NCBI GenBank assembly: GCA_964371055.1 | Contig: CAYJLF010000025.1 | Coordinates: 10,029-74,028 of the forward strand | Length of the DNA: 64,000 nt | Reading direction: 5' to 3' | From: CAYJLF01 sp964371055 | Lineage (GTDB): Bacteria; Eisenbacteria; RBG-16-71-46; CAIMUX01 | Part shown: piece by piece, positions 18,410 to 26,075 of the stretch | Position numbering within the stretch: the stretch's first letter is position 1 | Layout of the letters: every line of letters begins with the position of its first letter | The notes under the pieces: model-generated | Databases searched by the model: none | What the model was told of the DNA's origin: nothing | What the model saw: only the letters and a program-made list of their open reading frames with translations | Translations under genes and position numbers: made by a program

Positions 18410-19319
18410 CCTCCGCCGGCTCCGGCTGGTCACAGGCGGTGCCGGTTCGGACGGACCGGCCGAAGGGCGCGGCCAGGGGCGGGACCTCCCCGAAGACCGG
18501 GTCGTGGCCCGGCCGACCATCCGCTCGATCGCGGTGACCAGCGGCAAGGGCGGCGTCGGCAAGACGTCGATCGCGACCAACCTGGCCTTGGCCTGCGCGC
18601 GGCGCGGGCGCCGCGTGCTCCTGGTCGATGGCGACCTTTCGCTGGCGAACGTCGACCTTCTCCTCGGCGTCGTGCCGCAGAAGAACCTCGGGGATGTCAT
18701 CTTCGGCCGCGCTTCCATCGAGGAAGTCGTCATCGACGCGGGCGAAGGGCTGCGTCTTCTGCCGTCCGGATCGGGAGTCGAGGAACTGGCCGATCTCGAT
18801 GATTTCCGCCGGGAACGACTGCTGCGCGAGCTGTCGCGCCTCGAGGCGGACACCGATCTGATCCTGCTCGACACGGGGTCGGGCATCGGACGCCAGACGA
18901 TTCACTTCGCCCGCGCCGCCGACCAGATTGTCGTCGTCACCACCCCGGAACCGACCGCCTTCAGCGATGCCTACGCCACGTTGAAGGTGCTGAGCCGCGG
19001 CCGCCTGCGCGGCCGTCCCGGCGTCCTCGTCAACATGGCCGCGAACGCGGAAGAGGGCGTCGAGACCGAGCGTCGGATCCGCCTCGTGGCCGAGCGATTC
19101 CTGCAGATGAAGCCGGAATACCTCGGGCACGTGCTGCTCGACAGCGCCGTCGGACGGGCCGTGCGGAAGCAGGAGCCCTTGCTCAAGGCCTTTCCGCGCA
19201 GCCCGGCCGCCGCCTGTCTCGAGAACCTGGCCGATCGCCTGCTGGGCCCCGGTGGGCCCGAGCCGGTGGCGGCCGATCCCGACGGATATTTCCTGAAGGT
19301 CGCCAACCTGGACGACTGA
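18390..19319 (+). CDS. flhG: Flagellar number regulator FlhG (MinD/ParA-family ATPase, YlxH/FleN)
   Basis: MinD-like ATPase that stimulates FlhF GTPase activity and limits flagellar number. The 309-residue protein has a disordered N-terminus containing LRRLRLVTGG, followed at about 51-60 by the deviant Walker A motif SGKGGVGKTS (Lys53 and Lys58), the Walker A' region VLLVDGDLSLANVDLLLG, and Walker B-like DLILLDTGSGIG. The N-terminal 'DQADNLRRL' resembles the DQAxxLR motif that in FlhG orthologues activates FlhF. ATG 18390 lies inside the end of flhF. Confidence 0.95.
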   Translation: MPDQADNLRRLRLVTGGAGSDGPAEGRGQGRDLPEDRVVARPTIRSIAVTSGKGGVGKTSIATNLALACARRGRRVLLVDGDLSLANVDLLLGVVPQKNLGDVIFGRASIEEVVIDAGEGLRLLPSGSGVEELADLDDFRRERLLRELSRLEADTDLILLDTGSGIGRQTIHFARAADQIVVVTTPEPTAFSDAYATLKVLSRGRLRGRPGVLVNMAANAEEGVETERRIRLVAERFLQMKPEYLGHVLLDSAVGRAVRKQEPLLKAFPRSPAAACLENLADRLLGPGGPEPVAADPDGYFLKVANLDD

Positions 19320-19339
19320 GCTCCAGCCGAGAGGATGCC

Positions 19340-19618
19340 ATGCAGCAGTGGATCGAACATGCCGCCCGGATCGCCGCTTTGGTCGCAGCCCTGTTGGCCG
19401 CCGCCGCCGGGGCCTGGCGTGACATCCCGCTCCTGCCGCTGGCCCTGCGCGTTCTGGTCACCGGTGCCACGGTGTACGCCTTCGCCCGCATCGCGGGCGA
19501 ACTGGCCGGCCGCGCCGTCCTCAACGGCGTGGCGCACGACGAGATGAAGAGGCAGGAAGCCCCGCGATCCGACACCGCCCCCGGGGAGGAGGCCCCGGTG
19601 GAGCGGGAAGCAGCCTAG
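19340..19618 (+). CDS. Small membrane protein between flhG and fliA
   Basis: A 92-residue protein not matched to a named family. Two hydrophobic segments (about 8-25 and 32-52) are followed by a charged, disordered C-terminus (HDEMKRQEAPRSDTAPGEEA). ATG 19340 has CCGAGAGGATG upstream. The position in the run flhG-x-fliA with 20-base gaps on both sides suggests co-expression with the late flagellar genes. A role in membrane-linked flagellar regulation is possible, but nothing in the sequence proves it. Confidence 0.7.
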   Translation: MQQWIEHAARIAALVAALLAAAAGAWRDIPLLPLALRVLVTGATVYAFARIAGELAGRAVLNGVAHDEMKRQEAPRSDTAPGEEAPVEREAA

Positions 19619-19639
19619 GCAGTCCACACGGAGGGAGTA

Positions 19640-20413
19640 ATGGCAGTCAGTTCCGCCCTGACCCGGGCCGCATCCGCGGCGAAGATCCAGCCGATGCCTT
19701 TGACCGAGAACCGGAACGAGGCGCTCAAGCAGTACTTCCCGCTGGTCAAGTACGTGGTCGACAAGATCGCGACGGGCCTGCCGAAGTCGATCGAACGCGA
19801 GGACCTGATCAACACGGCGCTCATCGGACTCCACGATGCGCTCGAGAAGTACGATCCGGATCGCGGCACCAAGTTCGAGACCTACGCCATCTGGCGGATC
19901 AAGGGCGCGGTCCTCGACGAACTGCGCTCGATGGACTGGGCCAGCCGCACCACCCGGCGCAAGGCGCGGGAAATCGAACGGGTCTGCCAGGTCCTCGATC
20001 AGAGGCTGGGGCGGGCCGCGACCGAGCAGGAGATGGCCGATGCGATGGGGCTGTCGCTGCACGAGTTCGTTCGGGTGCTCGAAGAGGTGCGAGGGACGGT
20101 GATCCTGTCGCTCGACCAGTCGCTGCAGGTCGATGACGAACATGACCTGGCCGGGCTGGCCGACCTGATCGAGGACACGGCCCTGGAGGACACGCTGCAG
20201 CTGATCGAGCGGGAGGAGTCGCGTCATCAGCTCCTCGGGCTGGTGAATGCGTTGACGGAACAGGAGCGGCTGGTCGTGGCGCTCTACTACTACGAAGAGA
20301 TGACCCTGAAGGAGATCGGGGAAGCGCTGCGCATCTCCGAGTCGCGCGTCTCGCAGATCCACACCAAGGCGATCCTGCGGCTGAAGGGACGCCTGGGCCG
20401 GAACTGCCTGTAA
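19640..20413 (+). CDS. fliA: Flagellar sigma factor FliA (sigma-28/SigD)
   Basis: RNA polymerase sigma factor for late flagellar and motility genes. The 257-residue product has region 2 (LVKYVVDKIATGLPKSIERE, EKYDPDRGTKFETYAIWRIK, GAVLDELRSMDWASRTTRRK), which is the FliA/WhiG signature, plus region 3 (GRAATEQEMADAMGLSLHEF) and region 4 (LTEQERLVVALYYYEEMTLK, IGEALRISESRVSQIHTKAI). ATG 19640 follows GAGGGAG. It is placed at the end of the flagellar operon, as sigD is in Bacillus. No FlgM anti-sigma gene is visible in the window. Confidence 0.97.
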   Translation: MAVSSALTRAASAAKIQPMPLTENRNEALKQYFPLVKYVVDKIATGLPKSIEREDLINTALIGLHDALEKYDPDRGTKFETYAIWRIKGAVLDELRSMDWASRTTRRKAREIERVCQVLDQRLGRAATEQEMADAMGLSLHEFVRVLEEVRGTVILSLDQSLQVDDEHDLAGLADLIEDTALEDTLQLIEREESRHQLLGLVNALTEQERLVVALYYYEEMTLKEIGEALRISESRVSQIHTKAILRLKGRLGRNCL

Positions 20414-20440
20414 CGCAGCTCCCGATCGGGAGGCGGAATC

Positions 20441-20749
20441 GTGGCCGAGATCCAGGGGGTGAAACAAGTGCTGGCGCAGGCGCAGGTGGAGCGCCTGCAG
20501 GAAGGGGCCCGGCGCGCGGGCGATCAGCAGCAGCAGGGCTTCGCCGTCACGCTCCATCGTCAGGTCGATGCCCGTGAGCATCGAGTCAACGAGGGCGAGG
20601 CCGCGCGGGACGAGACGATCGATCCGAATGCCCAGAAGGGGCGGGAGGATGAAGAGGGCGAGGACCGGCGCAAGGAATCGCCGGCCGACCGGAAGGACCT
20701 TCCTCCGGAGGAAGAGGAGCGGGGTCGTCACGTCGACGCGAGAGCGTAG
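20441..20749 (+). CDS. Hypothetical charged protein downstream of fliA
   Basis: A 102-residue protein, GTG start 20441 with GGGAGGCGG 8 bases upstream. It begins MAEIQGVKQVLAQAQVERLQ, a likely helix, and becomes extremely charged (GREDEEGEDRRKESPADRKD) with no hydrophobic core, so it is probably disordered at the C-terminus. I do not recognise a family. The ribosome binding site and tight spacing after fliA and before 20780 support it being a real operon member. Confidence 0.6.
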   Translation: MAEIQGVKQVLAQAQVERLQEGARRAGDQQQQGFAVTLHRQVDAREHRVNEGEAARDETIDPNAQKGREDEEGEDRRKESPADRKDLPPEEEERGRHVDARA

Positions 20750-20779
20750 GCGGGACCCGCGAACGAAGGGACTTCGATC

Positions 20780-21895
20780 ATGCGCATGAAACGAGCACTC
20801 CCCTGGATGGCCGGCCTCGCGGCCGCCGCCCTCTGCGCCGGTCTGGCGCTGACCTCGATCGACGGCGTGATCGGGGATCGAGCGGCGCTGGGCGCGAAGG
20901 AAGCGCCCGCACCGCCGACCGTGATGCGGCCCGACCCCATCGCGACGCCGGGGGCGGACGCGTCGACGCCGGTCACGGCGGGCGCCCTGGTGCCGGAAGA
21001 TTTCGATCCCGCGTGGCCGACCGGCCAGGATCGCCTGATCGAGCAGATCGAGACGGCCCGGCAGGGGCTGGCCGCGGCGCAGGCCGCGGGAGTGCCGCCC
21101 GTCCCCGCGGCGCGCGCGGGACTGACCTGGACGCCGGTGACCCTGCTCGGGGGAGGCTTCGCCTTGATCGGCTGCGCCGTGGGAATCGCCCTCGCGGCCG
21201 GACGCCGAGGGCGGCGCCGGGCGACGGCTCCCGCCTCCGCGACCGTGGCCGCGCCCCGGGCGCCGGCCCGAAGGCCGGAGCCGGTCGCCTCGCGCCCGGT
21301 GGTCGCGACCCCCGGCCCCGATGCCCTCGAAGCCCGGCTCTGCGGTCTCGAGCGCTCGATGCTCCAGTTGGCCCAAGCGATGGAAGACGTGGCCGCGCGC
21401 ACCGACTCGGTGGCCCGGGCGCAGCAGGCCCTGGAAGTGCGGGAAGCGCACGCCGGGGAGAGCACGCGGGGGAGCGTGGCGCTGGCTCGTGATCCGCTGC
21501 AGGATCTGCGCCTCGAATCGCATGCGGTGGCGCCGGAGATCGCGCCGCCCGGCGGCCGGCGGTTGCCGGGGTTCGCCCGCGCGGTGGCGCGCGCGCAGGG
21601 CCCCGCGTCGCGTGAGCCATGGGAACTGGGGAGCGTTGCGCCGGAACCGATGGCCGTCCCCGTGGCGACGCGGGCCCCACAGGCCGCCGCCGCGCGTCCG
21701 ACCTCGCTGGCCGCGACGATCGACGGGCGCGACCTGGCCCGGATTCGGCACGCCGTCCTGCGCCTCGGCGCCGAGGGGTGGGACAGTGCGAGGATCGCGC
21801 GGCAACTGCGCATCGGCGAGGGGGCCGTCGAGCTGATCCTGAAGTCGGCGAGCCCGTCGCCGGACGAGCTGGCCTCGATCGGGGCGAGGCGCTGA
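20780..21895 (+). CDS. Membrane protein with C-terminal DUF6115/DUF2802-like helix-turn-helix (SwrB-like position)
   Basis: A 371-residue protein: signal/anchor-like N-terminus (about 5-26), proline-rich stretch, a transmembrane helix at about 118-137 (TLLGGGFALIGCAVGIALAA) followed by Arg-rich residues, a coiled segment (about 180-225), a disordered linker, and a short C-terminal domain (about 320-360). That domain reads RIRHAVLRLGAEGWDSARIA and ARQLRIGEGAVELILKSA, which resembles the small HTH-like domain of DUF2802/DUF6115 flagellar-operon proteins. SwrB of B. subtilis, also immediately after sigD, has the same plan and promotes switch/export-gate maturation. Homology to SwrB is inferred from layout and synteny only. 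Confidence 0.65.
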   Translation: MRMKRALPWMAGLAAAALCAGLALTSIDGVIGDRAALGAKEAPAPPTVMRPDPIATPGADASTPVTAGALVPEDFDPAWPTGQDRLIEQIETARQGLAAAQAAGVPPVPAARAGLTWTPVTLLGGGFALIGCAVGIALAAGRRGRRRATAPASATVAAPRAPARRPEPVASRPVVATPGPDALEARLCGLERSMLQLAQAMEDVAARTDSVARAQQALEVREAHAGESTRGSVALARDPLQDLRLESHAVAPEIAPPGGRRLPGFARAVARAQGPASREPWELGSVAPEPMAVPVATRAPQAAAARPTSLAATIDGRDLARIRHAVLRLGAEGWDSARIARQLRIGEGAVELILKSASPSPDELASIGARR

Positions 21896-22797
21896 TGCGA
21901 ATCCCCGGAAGAGCCCCGTCGCCGCATCCGCCGGACGAGGCGGGAGCGGATCGATCGGGCGCGCGTCGGGAAGTGGGGGAGCGCGATGCCCTCCTCGCCG
22001 CGCTGGATGAGATGCCGCCGATGGGACCCGTGGCGATGCGCGTGCTCGAGCTGACGAACGATCCCCGCTCCAGCGCCGCCGATTTCGCGCGGGTGATCTC
22101 GCGGGACCAGGGGCTGGCGGCGCGAGTGCTGCGCACCTGCAACTCGTCCTTCTACGCCCGGGCGAGCGAGGTCCAGAGCCTCTCGCAGGCGGTGGTCGTG
22201 CTGGGGCAGCGGGCGGTGCGGAACCTGGTGTTCTTCCACTCGCTGCCGGTCGGGCGCACGACCGGGGGCAAGCTGCGCGAGGTGGAGCACGGGCTCTGGA
22301 TGCACTCGATCTCGACGGCGATCGCCAGCCGTCTCGTGGCCCAGCAGTGCGCCGGCGTCGATGTCGAGCTCGCGTTCCTCGCCGGTCTCTTCCACGACCT
22401 CGGGCGGATGCTTCTCCTGCAAGCCCGCTCGGCCACGTACGAGGACCTGGCGCGGGGCTGCCCGGGGGGACGACCCGACCTGGAGCTGGAGCGGACGCAC
22501 CTCGGCCTGACCCACACCGAGGCCGGTGAGGCGGCGGCGCGCCGCTGGCGTCTGGGAGAGGACCTGGCATTGGTCGCTCTCCAGCACCACCAGCCGCCTC
22601 AGACCGTGCCGCCCCTGGTCGCGGTGGTGATCGTCGCCGATCACCTCGATGCCGCCGGGGACGACGCGCCGATGTCGCCGGTCGCGAGTGCGGCGGCGGA
22701 GCTGCTCGGCCTGGGCGACGAGAGGCTCGTGGAGGTGTGTGCGCGGTTGCGCCACGCCCTGCAGCAGGAGGAGCAGTTCTTTCGCCTCGCCGCCTGA
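21895..22797 (+). CDS. HDOD domain protein
   Basis: A 300-residue cytoplasmic signalling protein. The start ATG 21895 overlaps the preceding stop (TGATG). After a ~30-residue variable N-terminus comes a complete HDOD domain: LDEMPPMGPVAMRVLELTND, VISRDQGLAARVLRTCNSSF, SLSQAVVVLGQRAVRNLVFF, MHSISTAIASRLVAQQCAGV and AFLAGLFHDLGRMLLLQ. HDOD proteins resemble HD-GYP enzymes without catalysis and commonly link two-component or c-di-GMP signals to motility. Here it is followed by a diguanylate cyclase and a REC-kinase, suggesting one signalling cassette. Confidence 0.92.
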   Translation: MRIPGRAPSPHPPDEAGADRSGARREVGERDALLAALDEMPPMGPVAMRVLELTNDPRSSAADFARVISRDQGLAARVLRTCNSSFYARASEVQSLSQAVVVLGQRAVRNLVFFHSLPVGRTTGGKLREVEHGLWMHSISTAIASRLVAQQCAGVDVELAFLAGLFHDLGRMLLLQARSATYEDLARGCPGGRPDLELERTHLGLTHTEAGEAAARRWRLGEDLALVALQHHQPPQTVPPLVAVVIVADHLDAAGDDAPMSPVASAAAELLGLGDERLVEVCARLRHALQQEEQFFRLAA

Positions 22798-22909
22798 ATG
22801 GGTGGGGTGTCCGCGAGATCTGAAGGAGACCCGGCTCCGGCCGGGGAGACGAGGGGCCAGATCGATCCGGGTCGTCAGGGAAGACCCGGCGGGGAAAGGG
22901 AGTTCCGCG

Positions 22910-24148
22910 ATGCGCCGTAGAAACGGAAACGGATCCCAGCAGCTTCAGGACGTCACCGACAAGTTCCGCCGGGGGGAGCTCAAGCTGATTCGCGTGCTCG
23001 AGGAGGAGGGGCTCATCACCGAGAAGGAACGGTCGAGCATCGCCGAGAAGGTCGACCGCGCCGTCGCGCAGAAGCGGTCGTCCGAGGTCCTGGCGACCGC
23101 GCACACGATCCACAACCGCCTGATCAAGGCGCTGCAGGTCTCGAAGAACGGGACGGAGAAGCGCCAGCCCGTGGAACTCGACGTGTTGACCGAGCTCTCG
23201 CGCCTGATCCAGGCCAGCACCGAGCGGGAACGGGTGCTCGACCAGATCCTCGATCTCATCGCCCAGGGGATTCCGTACGAGAATGGCACCCTTTTCGTCT
23301 TCAACCGCGAGACCGAGCAACTCGTCCCGACGGCGGTGCGGGGGCAGCACGTCGACCTCATCCGCGGCGTGCACTTCGACCTCGGTTTCGGCTTCTCTTC
23401 CTGGGTGGCGAAGCAGAAGAAACCGATCCTGCTCAATGATCTCCACTCCGGCGGGCGCGAGCAGCGCCCCGATATCGGATCGTTCCTGTCGGTGCCGATG
23501 GTCGTGCAGGGAGAACTGATCGGGGTCCTCAACCTGTCGCATCCCGCCAACAATGCGTTCACCGAGGAACACCTGCGCCTCCTCACCCTGATCGCGGCCC
23601 AGGCGGCGGCGATCCTGCAGCGGGTTCTGATGTACGAGGAGATGGCGCGGCTCGCGATCACGGACGAGCTGACCGGGCTCTACAACCGGCGCCACCTGCT
23701 GGAGCGGCTGGCCGACGAGGTGCGCCGCGGGCAGCGCTACGGCTGCGGCTTCTCGATCCTGTTCATCGACATCGATCACTTCAAGGCGATCAACGACGGC
23801 TACGGCCACGCCCTCGGCGACCGGATCCTGGCCGAGATGGGCCGCGTGCTGCGCCGCTGGGCCCGTTCGTCCGACCTGATCGGCCGCTACGGCGGAGAGG
23901 AGTTCGTCGCTCTCCTGCCGATGACCGATGCGACCGCGGCCGAACGAGCGGCCGATCGTCTGCGTACCGCAGTAGGAGAGCATTCCTTCGCCCGGCGCAA
24001 GCGCTTGACCGTCTCTCTCGGGATCGCCTCGTATCCGGCGGACGGACAGAGTCCCGAGGATCTGCTGAAGCGGGCCGACGCCGCTCTCTACCAGGCGAAG
24101 AAGCAGGGGCGCAACCGGACGGTCGTGAGCGGAGCGGCGGCGGAGTGA
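22910..24148 (+). CDS. GAF-GGDEF diguanylate cyclase
   Basis: Predicted to make c-di-GMP from two GTP. The 412-residue product starts at ATG 22910 after GGGGAAAGGGAG. It has an N-terminal helical region (1-80), a GAF domain (about 85-235; GIPYENGTLFVFNRETEQLV, GFGFSSWVAKQKKPILLND), and a GGDEF domain (about 240-405) with LAITDELTGLYNRRHLLERL and the active-site motif GGEEF (328-332). An allosteric I-site RSSD (319-322) lies exactly five residues before it, so product inhibition is expected. It probably tunes motility versus surface polysaccharide; the exopolysaccharide genes begin 2 kb downstream. Confidence 0.93.
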   Translation: MRRRNGNGSQQLQDVTDKFRRGELKLIRVLEEEGLITEKERSSIAEKVDRAVAQKRSSEVLATAHTIHNRLIKALQVSKNGTEKRQPVELDVLTELSRLIQASTERERVLDQILDLIAQGIPYENGTLFVFNRETEQLVPTAVRGQHVDLIRGVHFDLGFGFSSWVAKQKKPILLNDLHSGGREQRPDIGSFLSVPMVVQGELIGVLNLSHPANNAFTEEHLRLLTLIAAQAAAILQRVLMYEEMARLAITDELTGLYNRRHLLERLADEVRRGQRYGCGFSILFIDIDHFKAINDGYGHALGDRILAEMGRVLRRWARSSDLIGRYGGEEFVALLPMTDATAAERAADRLRTAVGEHSFARRKRLTVSLGIASYPADGQSPEDLLKRADAALYQAKKQGRNRTVVSGAAAE

Positions 24149-24182
24149 GCGCGGATCGGCCGCGCGGAAGGGTGGAGCAACC

Positions 24183-25907
24183 ATGACCGAAGGAGACCAC
24201 GGACCGGCGACTCGGCCGTCGGTGCTGCTCGCGGACGACGAACAGGATCTTCTCCTCATCCTGGAGGAGGTCCTGAAGGACGGACACGACCTGACGCTCG
24301 TGTCGAACGGACTGGAGGCGATCGAGCGACTGGGGACGGGGCGGTTCGACCTCGTAGTCACCGACATCAACATGCCCGGGGCCGACGGCCTGGCGGTCCT
24401 CAAGGCCGCGAAGGAGGCGGACCCCGAGTCCGAGGTGATCGTGTTGACCGGCAACGCCACCACGGCGACCGCCATCGAGGCGCTGCGGCAGGGGGCGCAC
24501 GATTACCTCCTCAAGCCGTTCGACCTCTTCGAGATGGAACAGGCGATCGAACAGGCGCTGGAACGGCGGCGTCTGCGCGAGGAAAACCGTCGCTTCACGG
24601 TCTCGCTGCAGGAGGCGAACCGGGATCTCACCGCCAGCCAGGAGGCCCTTCGCCGTCACCGCGACGAGCTGAGCGCACGCGTGGACGAAGCGACGCGCCG
24701 GATCCGCACGCTCTATGAAGTCGGGCAGGAGATCACCTCCGCGCTCAACCTGGAACGGACGCTCGCCCTCGTCCTCGACCGCAGCCTCGAACTGACCGGC
24801 GCACGGGACGGAGCCCTGCTCCTCCCGGGCGACGAGGGTTCGTATGGCTGTCGCGTCGCGCGCGGCGCCTCCGAGGAGGAAGCCCAGTGCGCGGCCCGGG
24901 CCCTGCTCGCCGATCCGCTGCACGAGACGGTTCGGGCGACCGGGCGCACCGGCGAAGGGGCGATCCGGTTTCCGGACGGCTCGGACCGGACGGCCCTCAT
25001 CGTGCCGTTTCTGCGGGAAGGCGAAGTCCGCGGAACGGTGGCGGTCTTCCGCGCCGACGAGACCCCGTTCTCCGACGGCGATCGCGAGCTTCTCAGCGGG
25101 CTGGCCGCGCAGGGATCGATCGCGATCCACAACGCTCAGGTTTACGATCAGATCCGTCAGCTCGAGCGGATGAAGTCGGACTTCGTGGCCGTCGTTTCCC
25201 ACGAGCTCCGTACGCCGCTGACCGCGATCAAAGGGACGCTCGAGATCCTCGCCGACGCGCGGTACTTCCCCCTCCCACCCCAGGGCGGCGAGCTCCTGGA
25301 CATCTGCCGCGTCAACTCCGACCGGCTGGAAGCTCTGGTCAACGACATTCTCGATCTCTCCAAGCTGGAGTCCTCGCGCCTGTCGAGCCACTTCGTCCGT
25401 TCCTCGATTCCCTCCCTCGCGCGCAATGTCTTCGTGCAGCTCGGCCGCCTGGCGGAGGACAAGAAGATCTCGCTCATCGTGGCCGAGAAGGACGGAGTGC
25501 CGCTCATCGAGGCGGACGAGATGCGCATCGTGCAGGTGTTGAACAATCTGATTTCCAACGCGATCAAGTTCTCGCCCGAGGGGACCACCATCAGAGTCGA
25601 GGTGGCGCCGGCGGACGGCGGGGTGGTCGTGGGCGTGCGCGACCAGGGGGTCGGGATCGCGGCGGAGGATCTCCCCAAACTCTTCACCCGCTTCCGGCAG
25701 CTCGATTCGTCCAGCACCCGCCGGGCGGGCGGCACCGGACTCGGGCTTGTGATCTCCAAGGGGATCATCGAAGAGCACGGGGGGCGGATCTGGGCCGAGT
25801 CGATGCCGGAAGAGGGGAGCGTCTTCTCCTTCTGGCTGCCGGGGTCGAACGAGAGGGCGCCGGCTTCGGCGGTGGAGGCGGAAGGATCCGCGATCTCGGG
25901 CCCCTGA
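24183..25907 (+). CDS. REC-GAF-histidine kinase hybrid sensor
   Basis: A 574-residue cytoplasmic signalling protein with no transmembrane helix. The N-terminal receiver (about 14-130) has phosphoacceptor Asp61 in VVTDINMPGADGL and the switch Lys in DYLLKPFDLFE. A coiled coil leads to a GAF domain (about 175-315). HisKA follows with His340 in FVAVVSHELRTPLTAIK and HATPase_c with NNLISNAIKFSPEG, GVGIAAEDLPKLFTRF and GTGLGLVISKGIIEEHGG. Having the receiver before the kinase suggests that an upstream kinase gates its output. Its target regulator is not evident; the HDOD and GGDEF proteins just upstream are candidates for pathway partners. Confidence 0.93.
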   Translation: MTEGDHGPATRPSVLLADDEQDLLLILEEVLKDGHDLTLVSNGLEAIERLGTGRFDLVVTDINMPGADGLAVLKAAKEADPESEVIVLTGNATTATAIEALRQGAHDYLLKPFDLFEMEQAIEQALERRRLREENRRFTVSLQEANRDLTASQEALRRHRDELSARVDEATRRIRTLYEVGQEITSALNLERTLALVLDRSLELTGARDGALLLPGDEGSYGCRVARGASEEEAQCAARALLADPLHETVRATGRTGEGAIRFPDGSDRTALIVPFLREGEVRGTVAVFRADETPFSDGDRELLSGLAAQGSIAIHNAQVYDQIRQLERMKSDFVAVVSHELRTPLTAIKGTLEILADARYFPLPPQGGELLDICRVNSDRLEALVNDILDLSKLESSRLSSHFVRSSIPSLARNVFVQLGRLAEDKKISLIVAEKDGVPLIEADEMRIVQVLNNLISNAIKFSPEGTTIRVEVAPADGGVVVGVRDQGVGIAAEDLPKLFTRFRQLDSSSTRRAGGTGLGLVISKGIIEEHGGRIWAESMPEEGSVFSFWLPGSNERAPASAVEAEGSAISGP

Positions 25908-25939
25908 CCGGCTCGCGCCGCCGATTCCCGGCTTTCCGG

Positions 25940-25968
25940 TTGCGCCGGCGGTCGGGCTTTCCTAGTCT
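25940..25968 (+). promoter_or_regulatory. Candidate sigma-70-type promoter for the exopolysaccharide genes
   Basis: TTGCGC (25940-25945), a 17-base spacer, then TAGTCT (25963-25968). It lies in the 168-base gap after the kinase and 108 bases before the sugar transferase. The -35 matches 4/6 and the -10 3/6 of the E. coli consensus, with ideal spacing. The same TTGCGC-N17 arrangement occurs at 44348. This is pattern evidence only. Confidence 0.35.
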
Positions 25969-26075
25969 TCGTTTCATCCGATCCGGCGCGCCATGCCGGT
26001 GCAGGTCGGCCCCGGGGGCGGGAGTGCCCCCGAGGGGACCGCTGCAGGAGACGCAAGACTGGAGGCCGGTAAGGA

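Noticed and set aside
18971..24475. An open frame of more than 1800 codons on the minus strand, antisense to flhG, fliA and the signalling genes
   Set aside because: Arg/Pro/His/Gln-rich with no domain, lying opposite well-recognised genes. It is a by-product of GC-rich codon use, like the minus-strand frames at 13891-17400 and 46976-49789.
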